Source: Leptolyngbyaceae cyanobacterium
GTDB lineage: Bacteria; Cyanobacteriota; Cyanobacteriia; Cyanobacteriales; Aerosakkonemataceae
Direction of reading: 5' to 3'
Assembly (NCBI GenBank): GCA_036703985.1
Contig: DATNQN010000119.1
Span: 62,001-126,000, forward strand
DNA length: 64,000 bases
This document shows, one piece after another, positions 53,080 to 61,824 of the stretch (position 1 is the first letter of the stretch; each line of letters starts with the position of its first letter). Below the pieces are notes generated by a model. It made no database searches. It saw only the letters and a list, made by a program, of their open reading frames with translations, and was not told where the DNA came from. A program made the position numbers and the translations under genes.

Positions 53080-54075
53080 TCAACCCTCTCCTTCACCCTG
53101 CAAAAGGCGATCTAAATCTGCAAAAGTCCCTGCATAAGTAACCATTGGCTTTTCATAGCCCTTGAGATTGACCGTGTATTCTTTGAATCCCGATCGATCT
53201 GCTCCCAACGCTAAAAGGTATTTATAGGTAGTTTCCCCTAAAGCAATGTCTAAGTGCAGTTCTTTGGTAGAAGATTCCAAACGAAAAGCAGCATTTACAG
53301 TATCTCCCAACGCAGTGTAATCGGGCCGATCGCCACTACCCGTATTACCAACCATTGCATACCCAGTATTAATACCAGCCCCAATCCGTAAAGGAAACGG
53401 TAAGGGATACTGATTATATAAATCCTGAGTCATCTTGTGAAGGTCGCTGAGAGCTTGACAAATACTCTTGATCTCATCATCAGTAATGCCTCGGCTACCG
53501 TGGAACCACACAGCCATTACCGCATCACCAATGTATTTGTCAACCCAACTTCCCTGCTCTCGAATAATGCTGCCGGAATGACGAAACCAGGTACCAATTA
53601 ATTCAGAAAGTATTTTTTCATCTAATTGTCGCGTGAGAACGGTAAATTCCCGGATATCCACCACCATCACCGAAATGAGGCGGCGGACGTGCAAAGTAGA
53701 AGTGGCAGTCAACTCATCTGAATTAGAACTATTCGCAGAGTTAGCTTGGTAGCTAACCGTCGGTGAGTAAAATTCCAATTCAGTTTGACCAAAGGTAAGA
53801 TGATCGCCATGCTTTAAGGTCACCGGGACACTCACCCGTCGCCCATTGACAAACGAACCATTCCGACTACCCAAATCGATGAGATAGAATTCGCCCGTTT
53901 CCATGCACTGTAACATAGCGTGGTTCCGGGAAATCCAGCGATCGGGTATCACAAAATTGTTATCGTCACTTCGGCCCACAGTCCAGCAATGACTGCCCAC
54001 TAATGGAAGGTAACGATTGCCAGAATCAGTCCGAAGTAAAAGATACGGTGTAGTAGTGGGTTGCAACGTCACCAC
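53080..54075 (-). CDS. FHA domain-containing class III adenylate cyclase
   Basis: A 331-residue soluble protein. Residues about 20-105 form an FHA phosphothreonine-binding domain (WTVGRSDDNNFVIPD, ISRNHAMLQ, LIDLGSRNGSFVNGRRV). Residues about 130-310 form a class III cyclase catalytic domain. Metal Asp residues are in VMVVDIREFTVL and YIGDAVMAVW. Adenine-selecting Lys and Asp lie in VDKYIGD and RPDYTALGD, and the transition-state Asn/Arg in GDTVNAAFRLES. All key residues are present, so it should make cAMP when docked to a phosphoprotein. The start is a GTG (a second GTG follows directly). Confidence 0.95.
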   Translation of the reverse strand: MVTLQPTTTPYLLLRTDSGNRYLPLVGSHCWTVGRSDDNNFVIPDRWISRNHAMLQCMETGEFYLIDLGSRNGSFVNGRRVSVPVTLKHGDHLTFGQTELEFYSPTVSYQANSANSSNSDELTATSTLHVRRLISVMVVDIREFTVLTRQLDEKILSELIGTWFRHSGSIIREQGSWVDKYIGDAVMAVWFHGSRGITDDEIKSICQALSDLHKMTQDLYNQYPLPFPLRIGAGINTGYAMVGNTGSGDRPDYTALGDTVNAAFRLESSTKELHLDIALGETTYKYLLALGADRSGFKEYTVNLKGYEKPMVTYAGTFADLDRLLQGEGEG

Positions 54076-54189
54076 AGACTAAAGAAGCGACGAAAAGCCA
54101 GTTCGAGTATAACTTTTAGATAGCGATTCAGATACTATTAGTATCTGTCATACCTCTCAAGAGTGGTTCTGTTTACGACATAAATTCGC

Positions 54190-54927
54190 TCAGGCGGCTG
54201 ATGCAGCCAACCAAAACAGGCTATCTACAAAAATTGTACTCAACACTGCTCCGCTGAACGCCCACCAGTGTAACTGTCCCGAACGCAAGGGTAAAGTACC
54301 CACGGCTAATAAAATTGCTACCATGACTGCGGCCCAGCCAATTCCCCAAGGAGTTTGTACTTGGGCGATCGCATTTTGTAAAATTGGCATCGCCAAACTT
54401 GGCTCTACCTGCATTAACTGTCGCCAAGCCGGAATTAAATCAACTAAATAAAAATATATATCCGTCACTGCCGTACCGAACAGAGAACCCAAATAAAATA
54501 AGCTACCGACCTTCCACCGTTCCTGCTTCAAACACCACAAAGCCAACGGCAGGCAAATCGCTTCCACAGGTAAGTGGATCAAAGGTTCCCAACGCAGCCA
54601 TCCCCAATAAATCGATCCTGCCAGCCAACTACCGCTGAACCCCAGCAATAAATCTCCCCACATCTGCGTTCTATGACGCTTCATCAAAGCTAAACTCAAT
54701 CCCACCCACCCAGCAGTCAAAATTAAGCTTAGAAGCGGCCAGAGCCTCACCAGCGGCGCTTGCAAAAACACCGGCACCGAAACCAAAAACCCAGCCGCCC
54801 CAAAAATTAACCAAGCTTTCTTATCACCGATGGGCAACCAAAACGAGGCTGACTGCCTTCCGTCAGGCTTGGCAGGAGATATAGAGGCGGGAACAGAAGT
54901 ATAAGCCGACAAGATTTCGTTAAACAA
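54190..54927 (-). CDS. DUF3120-like cyanobacterial membrane protein
   Basis: A 245-residue integral membrane protein with about seven hydrophobic segments after a polar N-terminus of about 35 residues. Features include AAGFLVSVPVFLQAPLVRLW, GSWLAGSIYWGWLRWEPLIH, GSLFGTAVTDIYFYLVDLIP and LHWWAFSGAVLSTIFVDSLF. The pattern fits the cyanobacterial DUF3120 family, whose function is unknown. The only upstream start is a TTG at 54927. It is on the same strand as the cyclase 115 bp downstream. Confidence 0.75.
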   Translation of the reverse strand: MFNEILSAYTSVPASISPAKPDGRQSASFWLPIGDKKAWLIFGAAGFLVSVPVFLQAPLVRLWPLLSLILTAGWVGLSLALMKRHRTQMWGDLLLGFSGSWLAGSIYWGWLRWEPLIHLPVEAICLPLALWCLKQERWKVGSLFYLGSLFGTAVTDIYFYLVDLIPAWRQLMQVEPSLAMPILQNAIAQVQTPWGIGWAAVMVAILLAVGTLPLRSGQLHWWAFSGAVLSTIFVDSLFWLAASAA

Positions 54928-55183
54928 AATATTTTTAATTATTTGTTACTAAAGTTTACCTTATTTAAATTAACATACTCCAATATCCCCCCAGGGGGGA
55001 TCATCGTTATTCTATCCAATACCATGCACTGACTTCAACCAATGTTTTTGGCTGGAGAAAGATAAAGATCGCGGATGAAGTATCAAAGAAGGATCGAGGA
55101 AAAAATTTTTCCCATCTCCTCATCCCCCTACCCCCAGCCTTTAGATAAGCTATGCTGTGGGCTCCGAATCGTTAGAGGACAAC

Positions 55184-56137
55184 ATGACCTTATCGAAACG
55201 TCAATTATTCAGAATTTTAGGCATAGGAACTATCAGCGCTATCCTTGCCTTTCCTATCAAAGCTTTCAGCACGCAAACACCGATCGCACAAGAACAGTCC
55301 ATTATATTTGAGCTATTTCAGGCGGTAGTTTTAGGATTAATACAAGGGCTAACCGAATTTTTGCCCATTAGCAGTACCGCCCATTTAGAGGTTTTCGCTA
55401 AAATTTTTCAGTGGAACGCGGTAGGAGGAAAACCATTTATCGCCAGCATTCAATTCGGCAGCGTAATCGCAGTTTTAATCTATTTTTGGGCAGATATCGT
55501 TCAAATCGTGACTGGAGGCTGGCAAGCTGTCCGCCACAAAAATTGGGATAAAGAAGAATGGCGCTTAATTGTCGGGATCGCTGTCGGAACTTTACCGATA
55601 TTAGTCATGGGATTTCTCCTCAAAGAAAAATTAAATGATGAAAATTCCCTAATTAACAGTATGACTACTCTTGCGTTAGCTTCTATCGTGATGTCTTTGT
55701 TGTTAGGAGCAGCCGAAAAATTTGGTAGCCGCAAACGGGATTTTCATCACTTACAGACTAGTGATGGCATTATGATGGGATTAGGCCAAATGCTAGCCCT
55801 CGTTCCCGGTGTTTCCCGCTCTGGTTCTACGATGACGGCTGGGTTGTTTCTGGGACTAGAAAGGCAAACAGCGGCTCGCTTTTCCTTCTTGTTAGGTATT
55901 CCAGCCTTAACTATTTCTACTCTCTATCAATTTTTTAAAGAGGTTTTGGGTAGCGATATTAGCTTGTTACAAGTATCGGTAGGTATCGCATCAGCATTTG
56001 TATTTTCTTATGCTTCTATCGCTTGGTTATTAGGATACCTGCAAACCAGAAATAATTGGATATTTGTCTGGTATCGCTTGGCATTCGGCATCATAATTTT
56101 AACTGCGGTCGCAACTGGAATATTGAAAAATAACTAA
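55184..56137 (+). CDS. uppP: Undecaprenyl-diphosphatase
   Basis: A 317-residue UppP/BacA membrane phosphatase. It dephosphorylates undecaprenyl diphosphate so the carrier can be reused for peptidoglycan and polysaccharide synthesis. Catalytic blocks are GLIQGLTEFLPISSTAHLEV and VPGVSRSGSTMTAGLFLGLE. The first of the two acidic residues in the E-x3-E motif is Gln here, as in other cyanobacterial forms I recall. About 40 extra N-terminal residues form a signal-like segment (LFRILGIGTISAILAFPIKA). The ATG at 55184 has GAGG five bases upstream. Confidence 0.96.
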   Translation: MTLSKRQLFRILGIGTISAILAFPIKAFSTQTPIAQEQSIIFELFQAVVLGLIQGLTEFLPISSTAHLEVFAKIFQWNAVGGKPFIASIQFGSVIAVLIYFWADIVQIVTGGWQAVRHKNWDKEEWRLIVGIAVGTLPILVMGFLLKEKLNDENSLINSMTTLALASIVMSLLLGAAEKFGSRKRDFHHLQTSDGIMMGLGQMLALVPGVSRSGSTMTAGLFLGLERQTAARFSFLLGIPALTISTLYQFFKEVLGSDISLLQVSVGIASAFVFSYASIAWLLGYLQTRNNWIFVWYRLAFGIIILTAVATGILKNN

Positions 56138-56199
56138 TCGATTTATTAGTCATTAGCGATCGGAAATTGGTAAATAATAATTACCCCAAACCGATCGCA

Positions 56200-56235
56200 A
56201 ATGACCAATGACAAATAACTAATGACTAATGACTA
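56200..56235. repeat. STRR (AATGACTAATGAC type)
   Basis: Degenerate repeats of AATGACYA/ACTAATGACT run directly into the start region of the radical SAM gene. A related remnant lies at 62751-62772. Confidence 0.7.
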
Positions 56236-56241
56236 CTATTT

Positions 56242-57594
56242 ATGAGTGAAACTTCTATTCGTCCGGCTTTAATAACCAAAGTATTGCCCAATTCCATTGC
56301 TGCTGAAGTGGGTTTTGAAAAAGGCGATCGCTTAGTTGCTATCAACGGCACTCACCCCCGCGATTTAATTGATTATAAGTTCTTATGCGCCGATGAATTT
56401 CTCGAATTAGAAATTTTAGATGCCGCAGGTAAAACCCATTATATTGAAATCGAAAAAGACTACGATGATGAATTGGGTTTAGAATTTGAAACAGCCTTAT
56501 TCGACGGTTTAATTCAGTGTAACAATCGTTGTCCCTTTTGCTTCATCGATCAGCAACCCCCCGGAAAACGGCAATCCCTTTATCTAAAAGATGATGATTA
56601 TCGGCTGAGTTTTCTTTACGGTTCTTACTTAACTCTCACGAACTTAACTCAGCGGGAATGGGACAGAATTGAACAAATGCGCCTATCTCCATTGTACGTA
56701 TCCGTTCATGCGACACAACCAGAAGTGCGAATTCGCCTGTTAAAAAATAACCGTGCTGGAGAAATTTTAGATCGACTAAAATGGTTTAAAAAACGCCGCC
56801 TGCAAATTCACGCTCAAGTAGTAGTTTGTCCCGGCATTAATGATGGAGTGCATTTAGAGCAAACCCTGCGAGATTTAGCAAAATTTCATACCGGAGAAGT
56901 TCCCGCTGTTGCTTCAGTAGCGGTTGTCCCAGTTGGGTTAACTCGTTTTCGTCCCGCCGAAGATGAACTAACCCCAGTCACTAGAGAAAAAGCACAAGAA
57001 GTAATCAAACAAGTTCAGTCATTACAAAAAGAATTTAGTAAAAAATTAAAATCAAATTGTGTTTGGTTAGCTGATGAATGGTTTCTAATTGCCGGACAAG
57101 AATTGCCACCAGAATCTCATTATGAAGATTATCCACAAATTGATAATGGCGTTGGTTCAATTCGCCTGTTTTTAAGAAAATTTGAGGAATCAGCTAAAAA
57201 TTTACCGACGCAAATTTCCCCGTCGAGAAAGTTTACTTGGGTAGTAGGTAACGCCGTTGAGTTGGCATTTCAACCAATTCTCAACAGATTAAATGAAGTG
57301 AAAGGTTTGCAAGTCAATATGGCAGCTTTTCCCAGTAAATATTGGGGGCAAAGTATTACGGTGACAGGCTTATTGACAGGTCAAGATTTGTTGGAAAATT
57401 TGCAAGCTAAAGATTTAGGTGATGGGATTTTATTACCTGCTTTGATGTTGAAGCATGGCGATACTCGCTTTTTAGATGATATGACTGTTGAAGAAGTAGC
57501 CGATAAGTTGGGAACGAAAATTTTTCCAGTGGTGGGTATTGAGGGGTTGATTGAAGGTTGTATCCAAAATTTAAAACAAGAATTAAATAAATGA
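56242..57594 (+). CDS. TIGR03279-type radical SAM/DUF512 FeS protein
   Basis: A 450-residue protein of a cyanobacterium-wide family. Residues about 8-70 form a PDZ-like domain (ITKVLPNSIAAEVGFEKGDR). A radical SAM-like cluster motif follows (GLIQCNNRCPFCFIDQQPPG, C-x3-C-x2-C). The DUF512 region (VASVAVVPVGLTRFR, CVWLADEWFLIAGQELP) closes the protein. The reaction is unknown. The family is usually single-copy in cyanobacteria. It converges with the pseudokinase gene. Confidence 0.9.
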   Translation: MSETSIRPALITKVLPNSIAAEVGFEKGDRLVAINGTHPRDLIDYKFLCADEFLELEILDAAGKTHYIEIEKDYDDELGLEFETALFDGLIQCNNRCPFCFIDQQPPGKRQSLYLKDDDYRLSFLYGSYLTLTNLTQREWDRIEQMRLSPLYVSVHATQPEVRIRLLKNNRAGEILDRLKWFKKRRLQIHAQVVVCPGINDGVHLEQTLRDLAKFHTGEVPAVASVAVVPVGLTRFRPAEDELTPVTREKAQEVIKQVQSLQKEFSKKLKSNCVWLADEWFLIAGQELPPESHYEDYPQIDNGVGSIRLFLRKFEESAKNLPTQISPSRKFTWVVGNAVELAFQPILNRLNEVKGLQVNMAAFPSKYWGQSITVTGLLTGQDLLENLQAKDLGDGILLPALMLKHGDTRFLDDMTVEEVADKLGTKIFPVVGIEGLIEGCIQNLKQELNK

Positions 57595-57629
57595 TAGAAA
57601 AATGAAAAACCCTTAAAGGTGAAATAAAA

Positions 57630-59465
57630 TTAATCACAACGCCAAATTTTCACTGTCATATCATTACTACCACTGACGATAGTATTTCCTTGGGGACTAA
57701 ATGCTACAGAATTTACCCAATTGGCGTGATCGCTAAGATTGGCAATCTTGTTGCCAGTTTTCACTTGCCATAATTTGATCGTGTGATCGGCACTAGCACT
57801 AGCTAATATCTCACCATTTGGGCTAAAAGAAATCGACCAAACATAGCTATGATGACCAGAAAAAGTAGCTAATTCTTTGCCTGTACTTAACTGCCAAAGC
57901 TTAATATTTCGATCGTAACTACCGCTAGCTAAAATCTGTCCATCTTGACTGATAGCTACTGCATTAACCCAACTTGAATGTCCGGTAAGAGTGTGTAAAA
58001 GTCTCTTTTTATTCAAATTCCATATTTTAATAGTTTTATCATAACTACCACTAGCTAATATTTCACCATCAGGACTAATCGCTGTTGAATAAACTGAGTC
58101 AGAATGACCCTTAAATATATGTTTAAATTGGCCTGTAAAATGTAAGAGTTTGATGCTGTTATCTTTACTACTACTAATTATGGTTTGGCCATCAGGAGTA
58201 ATATTAACAGACCAAACTGGTGCTGAATGCGCCGCAAAATTATGTAATAACTTGCCTGTTTCTATCTGCCAGATTTTAATAGTACCATCATCACTTCCAC
58301 TAACAAGAATTTTGGCATCTGGACTGAAAGCAAGGCATCTAACCCAAGCCGTATGCCCCTGGAGTTCGTATAGTAATTTTCCAGTATTTAAATCACAAAT
58401 TTTAATAAACTTATCTCTACTTCCGCTAGCAAAAATTTTTCCACAAGGACTAATAACAGTACAAAAAACCCAATTGGCATGATTGAGTGTACGGACGCAT
58501 TTCCAATTTTGAAATACTGTTTGCTCTGAGGGCAAAGACTGTGTTATTTTGGGAGCGATCGGATCGGGCTGAATATTGGCAGAGGAAATATCTTGAATTT
58601 TTTTAATCACCTCAGATATAGAGCGATCGCGCTGTTTAGTTGCTTTTATAATTAACTTATCTAGAATAATACTCAATTCATTACTGATTGGTTTTTGTAA
58701 AAAATTCTGCCATACCCAGTTGTCCTCAACAAAAGAATATAGATCGAAAGGGTGTTTTTGAGTTAGCAAATGAATGCAGGTGATCCCTAAACTATAGAAG
58801 TCGCTGGAATTTTCGATTTTCCCTACGGCTTGTTCGGGTGCAACATATCGAAAATCGTTAATTATTTTTCCGGTTCTAGCGATCTCAGATATTAATCTTG
58901 CTGAGTTAGATGCAGAAAAACCGACTAAAAAAAGCTGCTTATCTTGTTGAACGCGAATGATATTTTGAGGATTGATATTTTGATGAATGATTTGTTTGCC
59001 ATGAATAAATTGTAGTACTGGTATTAGATCTGTTAATAACTGCCAAATTTTAGGTTCAGTAAAAATTCCCGTTGTTTGCAATTCTTCAACTAAGTTTATT
59101 CCTTCAATAAACTCTTGAACTAAATAGAGGCAATTGTCTTGTACGAAATGAGCAAGTAATTTGGGAATTTGAGGATGAGTGTTAAGTTTAACCAATTGTA
59201 CGGCTTCTTGTTGAAATAGAGCGGCTGTTTTTTGAGGATCGCCACTCCATCGAGGGGGAGGAAAAATCTGCTCGATCTTACATTTTGGTTGTGATGGCTT
59301 TTTCTCATCTACTGCCAAAAAAGTTCTGCCAAAGTGGTTTTGATTAATCTGTTTAATGCAATTGTATCGGCTTTTGAGTAACAATTTTGCACCGCAACTG
59401 TGGCAAATTTCAGTATCTTGGATATTTTGAGGTTTTCTACATCTAAAATTGAAACAATATTTCAT
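57630..59465 (-). CDS. Zinc-ribbon pseudokinase with seven WD40 repeats
   Basis: A 611-residue protein. It starts with a zinc-ribbon-like Cys pattern (YCFNFRC...ICHSCGAKLL). Residues about 32-295 form a protein kinase fold of the cyanobacterial Ser/Thr kinase-WD40 class. The catalytic HRDxKxxN loop reads HQNINPQN, and the DFG position reads VGFSAS, so the proton acceptor and metal ligands are missing. The glycine-rich loop is also degenerate (QINQNHFGRTF). From about 325 seven WD40 repeats follow (for example GHTAWVRCLAFSPDAKILVS, GSDDGTIKIW), forming one propeller. It is likely a non-catalytic scaffold or ATP-binding switch. Confidence 0.9.
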   Translation of the reverse strand: MKYCFNFRCRKPQNIQDTEICHSCGAKLLLKSRYNCIKQINQNHFGRTFLAVDEKKPSQPKCKIEQIFPPPRWSGDPQKTAALFQQEAVQLVKLNTHPQIPKLLAHFVQDNCLYLVQEFIEGINLVEELQTTGIFTEPKIWQLLTDLIPVLQFIHGKQIIHQNINPQNIIRVQQDKQLFLVGFSASNSARLISEIARTGKIINDFRYVAPEQAVGKIENSSDFYSLGITCIHLLTQKHPFDLYSFVEDNWVWQNFLQKPISNELSIILDKLIIKATKQRDRSISEVIKKIQDISSANIQPDPIAPKITQSLPSEQTVFQNWKCVRTLNHANWVFCTVISPCGKIFASGSRDKFIKICDLNTGKLLYELQGHTAWVRCLAFSPDAKILVSGSDDGTIKIWQIETGKLLHNFAAHSAPVWSVNITPDGQTIISSSKDNSIKLLHFTGQFKHIFKGHSDSVYSTAISPDGEILASGSYDKTIKIWNLNKKRLLHTLTGHSSWVNAVAISQDGQILASGSYDRNIKLWQLSTGKELATFSGHHSYVWSISFSPNGEILASASADHTIKLWQVKTGNKIANLSDHANWVNSVAFSPQGNTIVSGSNDMTVKIWRCD

Positions 59466-59839
59466 GCTGATGAAGAGGCAAAGGAAGAATTACAAGTAAA
59501 TTATCTTAATTATCAAAAAACTATATCTTTGATTATAAACTTCACTCATAATAATTAAAACAGAACTACCTTCATAAATTTTGACTATGAGCTAATAATA
59601 ACTTGCTTGCGTATACAAGAAGTTTTCAATTTTATGATGATAATACATATTTTTAAATAACTCTTGTCTAATATATGCAATGATATAAAATTTAATATAT
59701 GTCTACAATCCAAGCACAACAGTTTACAATAATGCGTGTATCTCTTCTTGGCTATTCCAAAGCATTAAATAAGTCTTTCGGGTGCTGCTTAACCTAAACG
59801 AATTTAGCAAAATAAGTTAACCAATAAATCTAAAAAACA
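59466..59839. other. Divergent intergenic region, no gene seen
   Basis: About 370 AT-rich bases between the pseudokinase-WD40 gene and the esterase gene. I see no hairpin or recognisable motif; it should contain both promoters. Confidence 0.4.
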
Positions 59840-60610
59840 ATGGGCAACATCAAAATCATTCGGGATTTTTTTTCCTTCTCGGAACAAGTTAACCGCACCA
59901 TTCGTATTTTCACGCCTGACGCTTACCAATTTCAACCAGATAAGCGATTCCCGGTGCTGTATATGTTCGACGGACAAAACATTTTTTCTCATCCCGAATC
60001 TGCTTTGTACGATACTTGGTGTGCCAATACAACTTTAGAAAATCTAGCATCGCAAAAAATTATTGAACCTTGGATTATTGTAGGAATCGACCACTTACCA
60101 AACAGACTAGAAGAATATTCTCCTGGTATAGGAGGTCGCGCTAATTTAACAGGGGAATTCTTAGTTAATCATTTAAAACCATTAATCGATAAAACTTATC
60201 GGACACTACCGGAAACTTATAATACTGCTGTAATGGGTGCTAGTTTAGGCGGCTTATTTTCTCTATATTTAGGCAAAACCTATCCGCAAATCTTCGGTCG
60301 CATTGGCGGGATTTCTCCCGCGCTGATGTTGGGTGGTAATCAGATGTTTGAATATTGGGATAAACACACTCATCAATGGTCAAAAATTCTCTTGCACGTT
60401 GGTAGCAAAGAACAATACTCATTTTATGGAGTTTGGTTAGATTACGTGCCTGTTACCAAAGACTTTTATCATCATTTGAAAAAGCTCGGTTATGCCGATT
60501 ATGAATTACACTTTGTGCTAGCAGAAGGTGATATTCACCATGAAACATCTTGGCAAAAACGCTTACCTAATATTATGACTTGGTTGCTAGAACCAGCACA
60601 GGGGATTTAA
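59840..60610 (+). CDS. Alpha/beta-hydrolase fold esterase (Fes/esterase D-like)
   Basis: A 256-residue hydrolase of the putative esterase family. The N-terminal strand RIFTPDAYQFQPDKRFPVLY leads to FDGQNIF. The nucleophile elbow is VMGASLGGLFSLYLG, and the likely catalytic His is in AEGDIHHETSW near the C-terminus. Related proteins hydrolyse enterobactin-type esters or S-formylglutathione. No signal peptide is seen. It stands alone between divergent and downstream genes; substrate unknown. Confidence 0.87.
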   Translation: MGNIKIIRDFFSFSEQVNRTIRIFTPDAYQFQPDKRFPVLYMFDGQNIFSHPESALYDTWCANTTLENLASQKIIEPWIIVGIDHLPNRLEEYSPGIGGRANLTGEFLVNHLKPLIDKTYRTLPETYNTAVMGASLGGLFSLYLGKTYPQIFGRIGGISPALMLGGNQMFEYWDKHTHQWSKILLHVGSKEQYSFYGVWLDYVPVTKDFYHHLKKLGYADYELHFVLAEGDIHHETSWQKRLPNIMTWLLEPAQGI

Positions 60611-60775
60611 TTTGGAAAAATTTACGATTTTTAAAGAAGGTTAACCATAATTTTTGCATTCAATATTCAAAACAAAGTAATGAAAACATTTCCCATCCTT
60701 TCCAAGTCTTTCACTATTTACAAATAACGAATGTGAACGAGATAATGACAAATACTAGAAAATCGTGCATATCTT

Positions 60776-61651
60776 ATGGCTCAACCAGCAGATATTGGCA
60801 GTAAGCGCTTAATTAGTTTGTCACCCCAACGCTGGGTGCAATGGGTGACACAAATTGCTAACGTTCAAGTACGAGATATCATTTCCTCTGAATTCCAGTG
60901 GGTAAGTCGGGAGAGTGATGTGTTGGTACGCGCCTACACTCCCGAAGACGGGGAGTTTCTCGTACTAAATGAATTACAAATACGTTATAAACCTCAGCTG
61001 CCGCTGCGAATGCGAGCTTATGCAGCATTAGCACAAGAACGCTACAATCTACCTACTTACCCAGTATTAATTAATATTCTCCCTTCCAGCCCCTCGGTTG
61101 AAATTCCTACTAGCTATCAATCCGAGTTCAAAGGTTTAATAGCTCGCCAAGACTATCGGGTAATTAATCTTTGGCAAGTAGATGCCGAAATTGCTTTTCA
61201 ACAACCGCTTCCTTCTCTGATACCTTTTGTTCCCGTACTGCGGGGAGGCGGTAACGAACCGGCAGTTCGACAAGCTTTGCAGGTTTTACGAACGGAACAA
61301 CAATTAAATGATTTAGAACCTTTGCTAGCCTTTTTTGCTAGCTTCGTATTAGAAATACCTCTAGTTCAGCAAATCATGAGGTGGGATATGGCAGTGCTAC
61401 GGGAATCACCCTGGTATCAGGAGATTTTGCAGCAAGGTATGCAGCAAGGTATGCAGCAAGGTATGCAACAAGGTATGCGGCAAGGGCTAATTTCAGGTAT
61501 TGCGTTGGGTTTAGAATTAAAATTTGGCGTTTCCGCGTTAGAACTGATGCCAGAAATTCGTGAAATAGAAGATTTGGCAAAATTGGAAACGATTCAAGAA
61601 GGGATCAAAAGGGTAAGCAATTTAGAGGAACTACGTCAAATATATCGGTGA
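60776..61651 (+). CDS. Rpn/PD-(D/E)XK nuclease-like protein with QQGM repeats
   Basis: A 291-residue protein of the cyanobacterial family often labelled Rpn or putative transposase. The N-terminal PD-(D/E)XK-like core includes SDVLVRAYTPEDGEFLVLNE followed by LQIRYKP (an E-x-Q-like third motif). The rest resembles the YPVLINIL...VINLWQVDAE block of the family. Near residues 219-237 there is a run of four-residue units (QQGM x4, then RQG), encoded by a 12-bp tandem repeat. The C-terminus (LGLELKFGVSALELMPEIRE) matches the DUF4351-like helical tail. Role: possibly DNA-modifying or recombination-promoting; in cyanobacteria unproven. Confidence 0.75.
   Translation: MAQPADIGSKRLISLSPQRWVQWVTQIANVQVRDIISSEFQWVSRESDVLVRAYTPEDGEFLVLNELQIRYKPQLPLRMRAYAALAQERYNLPTYPVLINILPSSPSVEIPTSYQSEFKGLIARQDYRVINLWQVDAEIAFQQPLPSLIPFVPVLRGGGNEPAVRQALQVLRTEQQLNDLEPLLAFFASFVLEIPLVQQIMRWDMAVLRESPWYQEILQQGMQQGMQQGMQQGMRQGLISGIALGLELKFGVSALELMPEIREIEDLAKLETIQEGIKRVSNLEELRQIYR
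61429..61488 (+). repeat. 12-bp coding tandem repeat (GCAGCAAGGTAT)
   Basis: GCAGCAAGGTAT is present three times exactly, followed by GCAACAAGGTAT and a partial GCGGCAAGG unit. Being a multiple of three, expansion or contraction would keep the frame. Confidence 0.92.
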
Positions 61652-61683
61652 GTTTCTCCATTTGATACACTTACGGAACTAAA

Positions 61684-61755
61684 TGGGCGACCAGGGGCTC
61701 GAACCCTGAACCACCAGATTAAGAGTCTGCTGCTCTACCATTGAGCTAGTCGCCC
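61684..61755 (-). tRNA. tRNA-Lys (CUU anticodon)
   Basis: A 72-nt cloverleaf on the minus strand. Acceptor GGGCGAC pairs with GTCGCCC, with discriminator A. The D arm is GCTC/GAGC, the anticodon loop is CTCTTAA with CTT at the anticodon position, and the T arm is CAGGG-TTCGAGC-CCCTG. CCA is not encoded. The first anticodon-stem pair is a G-G mismatch. Confidence 0.93.
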
Positions 61756-61824
61756 GTCCGAATTGCTATTATAACAACTTTTTGGGGGAATGAAAGGGCG
61801 ATCGCCAAAAATTCTTTCTATTGC

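Noticed and set aside
52707-53141. Overlapping frames on both strands upstream of psbU
   Set aside because: Biased residue composition (Ser, Arg, Pro), no start signals, overlap each other and the cyclase end.
54984-55001. ATCCCCCCAGGGGGGAT palindrome upstream of uppP
   Set aside because: Very short homopolymer arms with a single-base centre; no evidence of function.
61429-61488. Possible CRISPR-like array
   Set aside because: The repeats are contiguous 12-mers in frame with a protein, without spacers.
60776-61651. Transposase annotation for the Rpn-like gene
   Set aside because: No DDE or HUH motif, no terminal inverted repeats nearby; PD-(D/E)XK-like core fits better.
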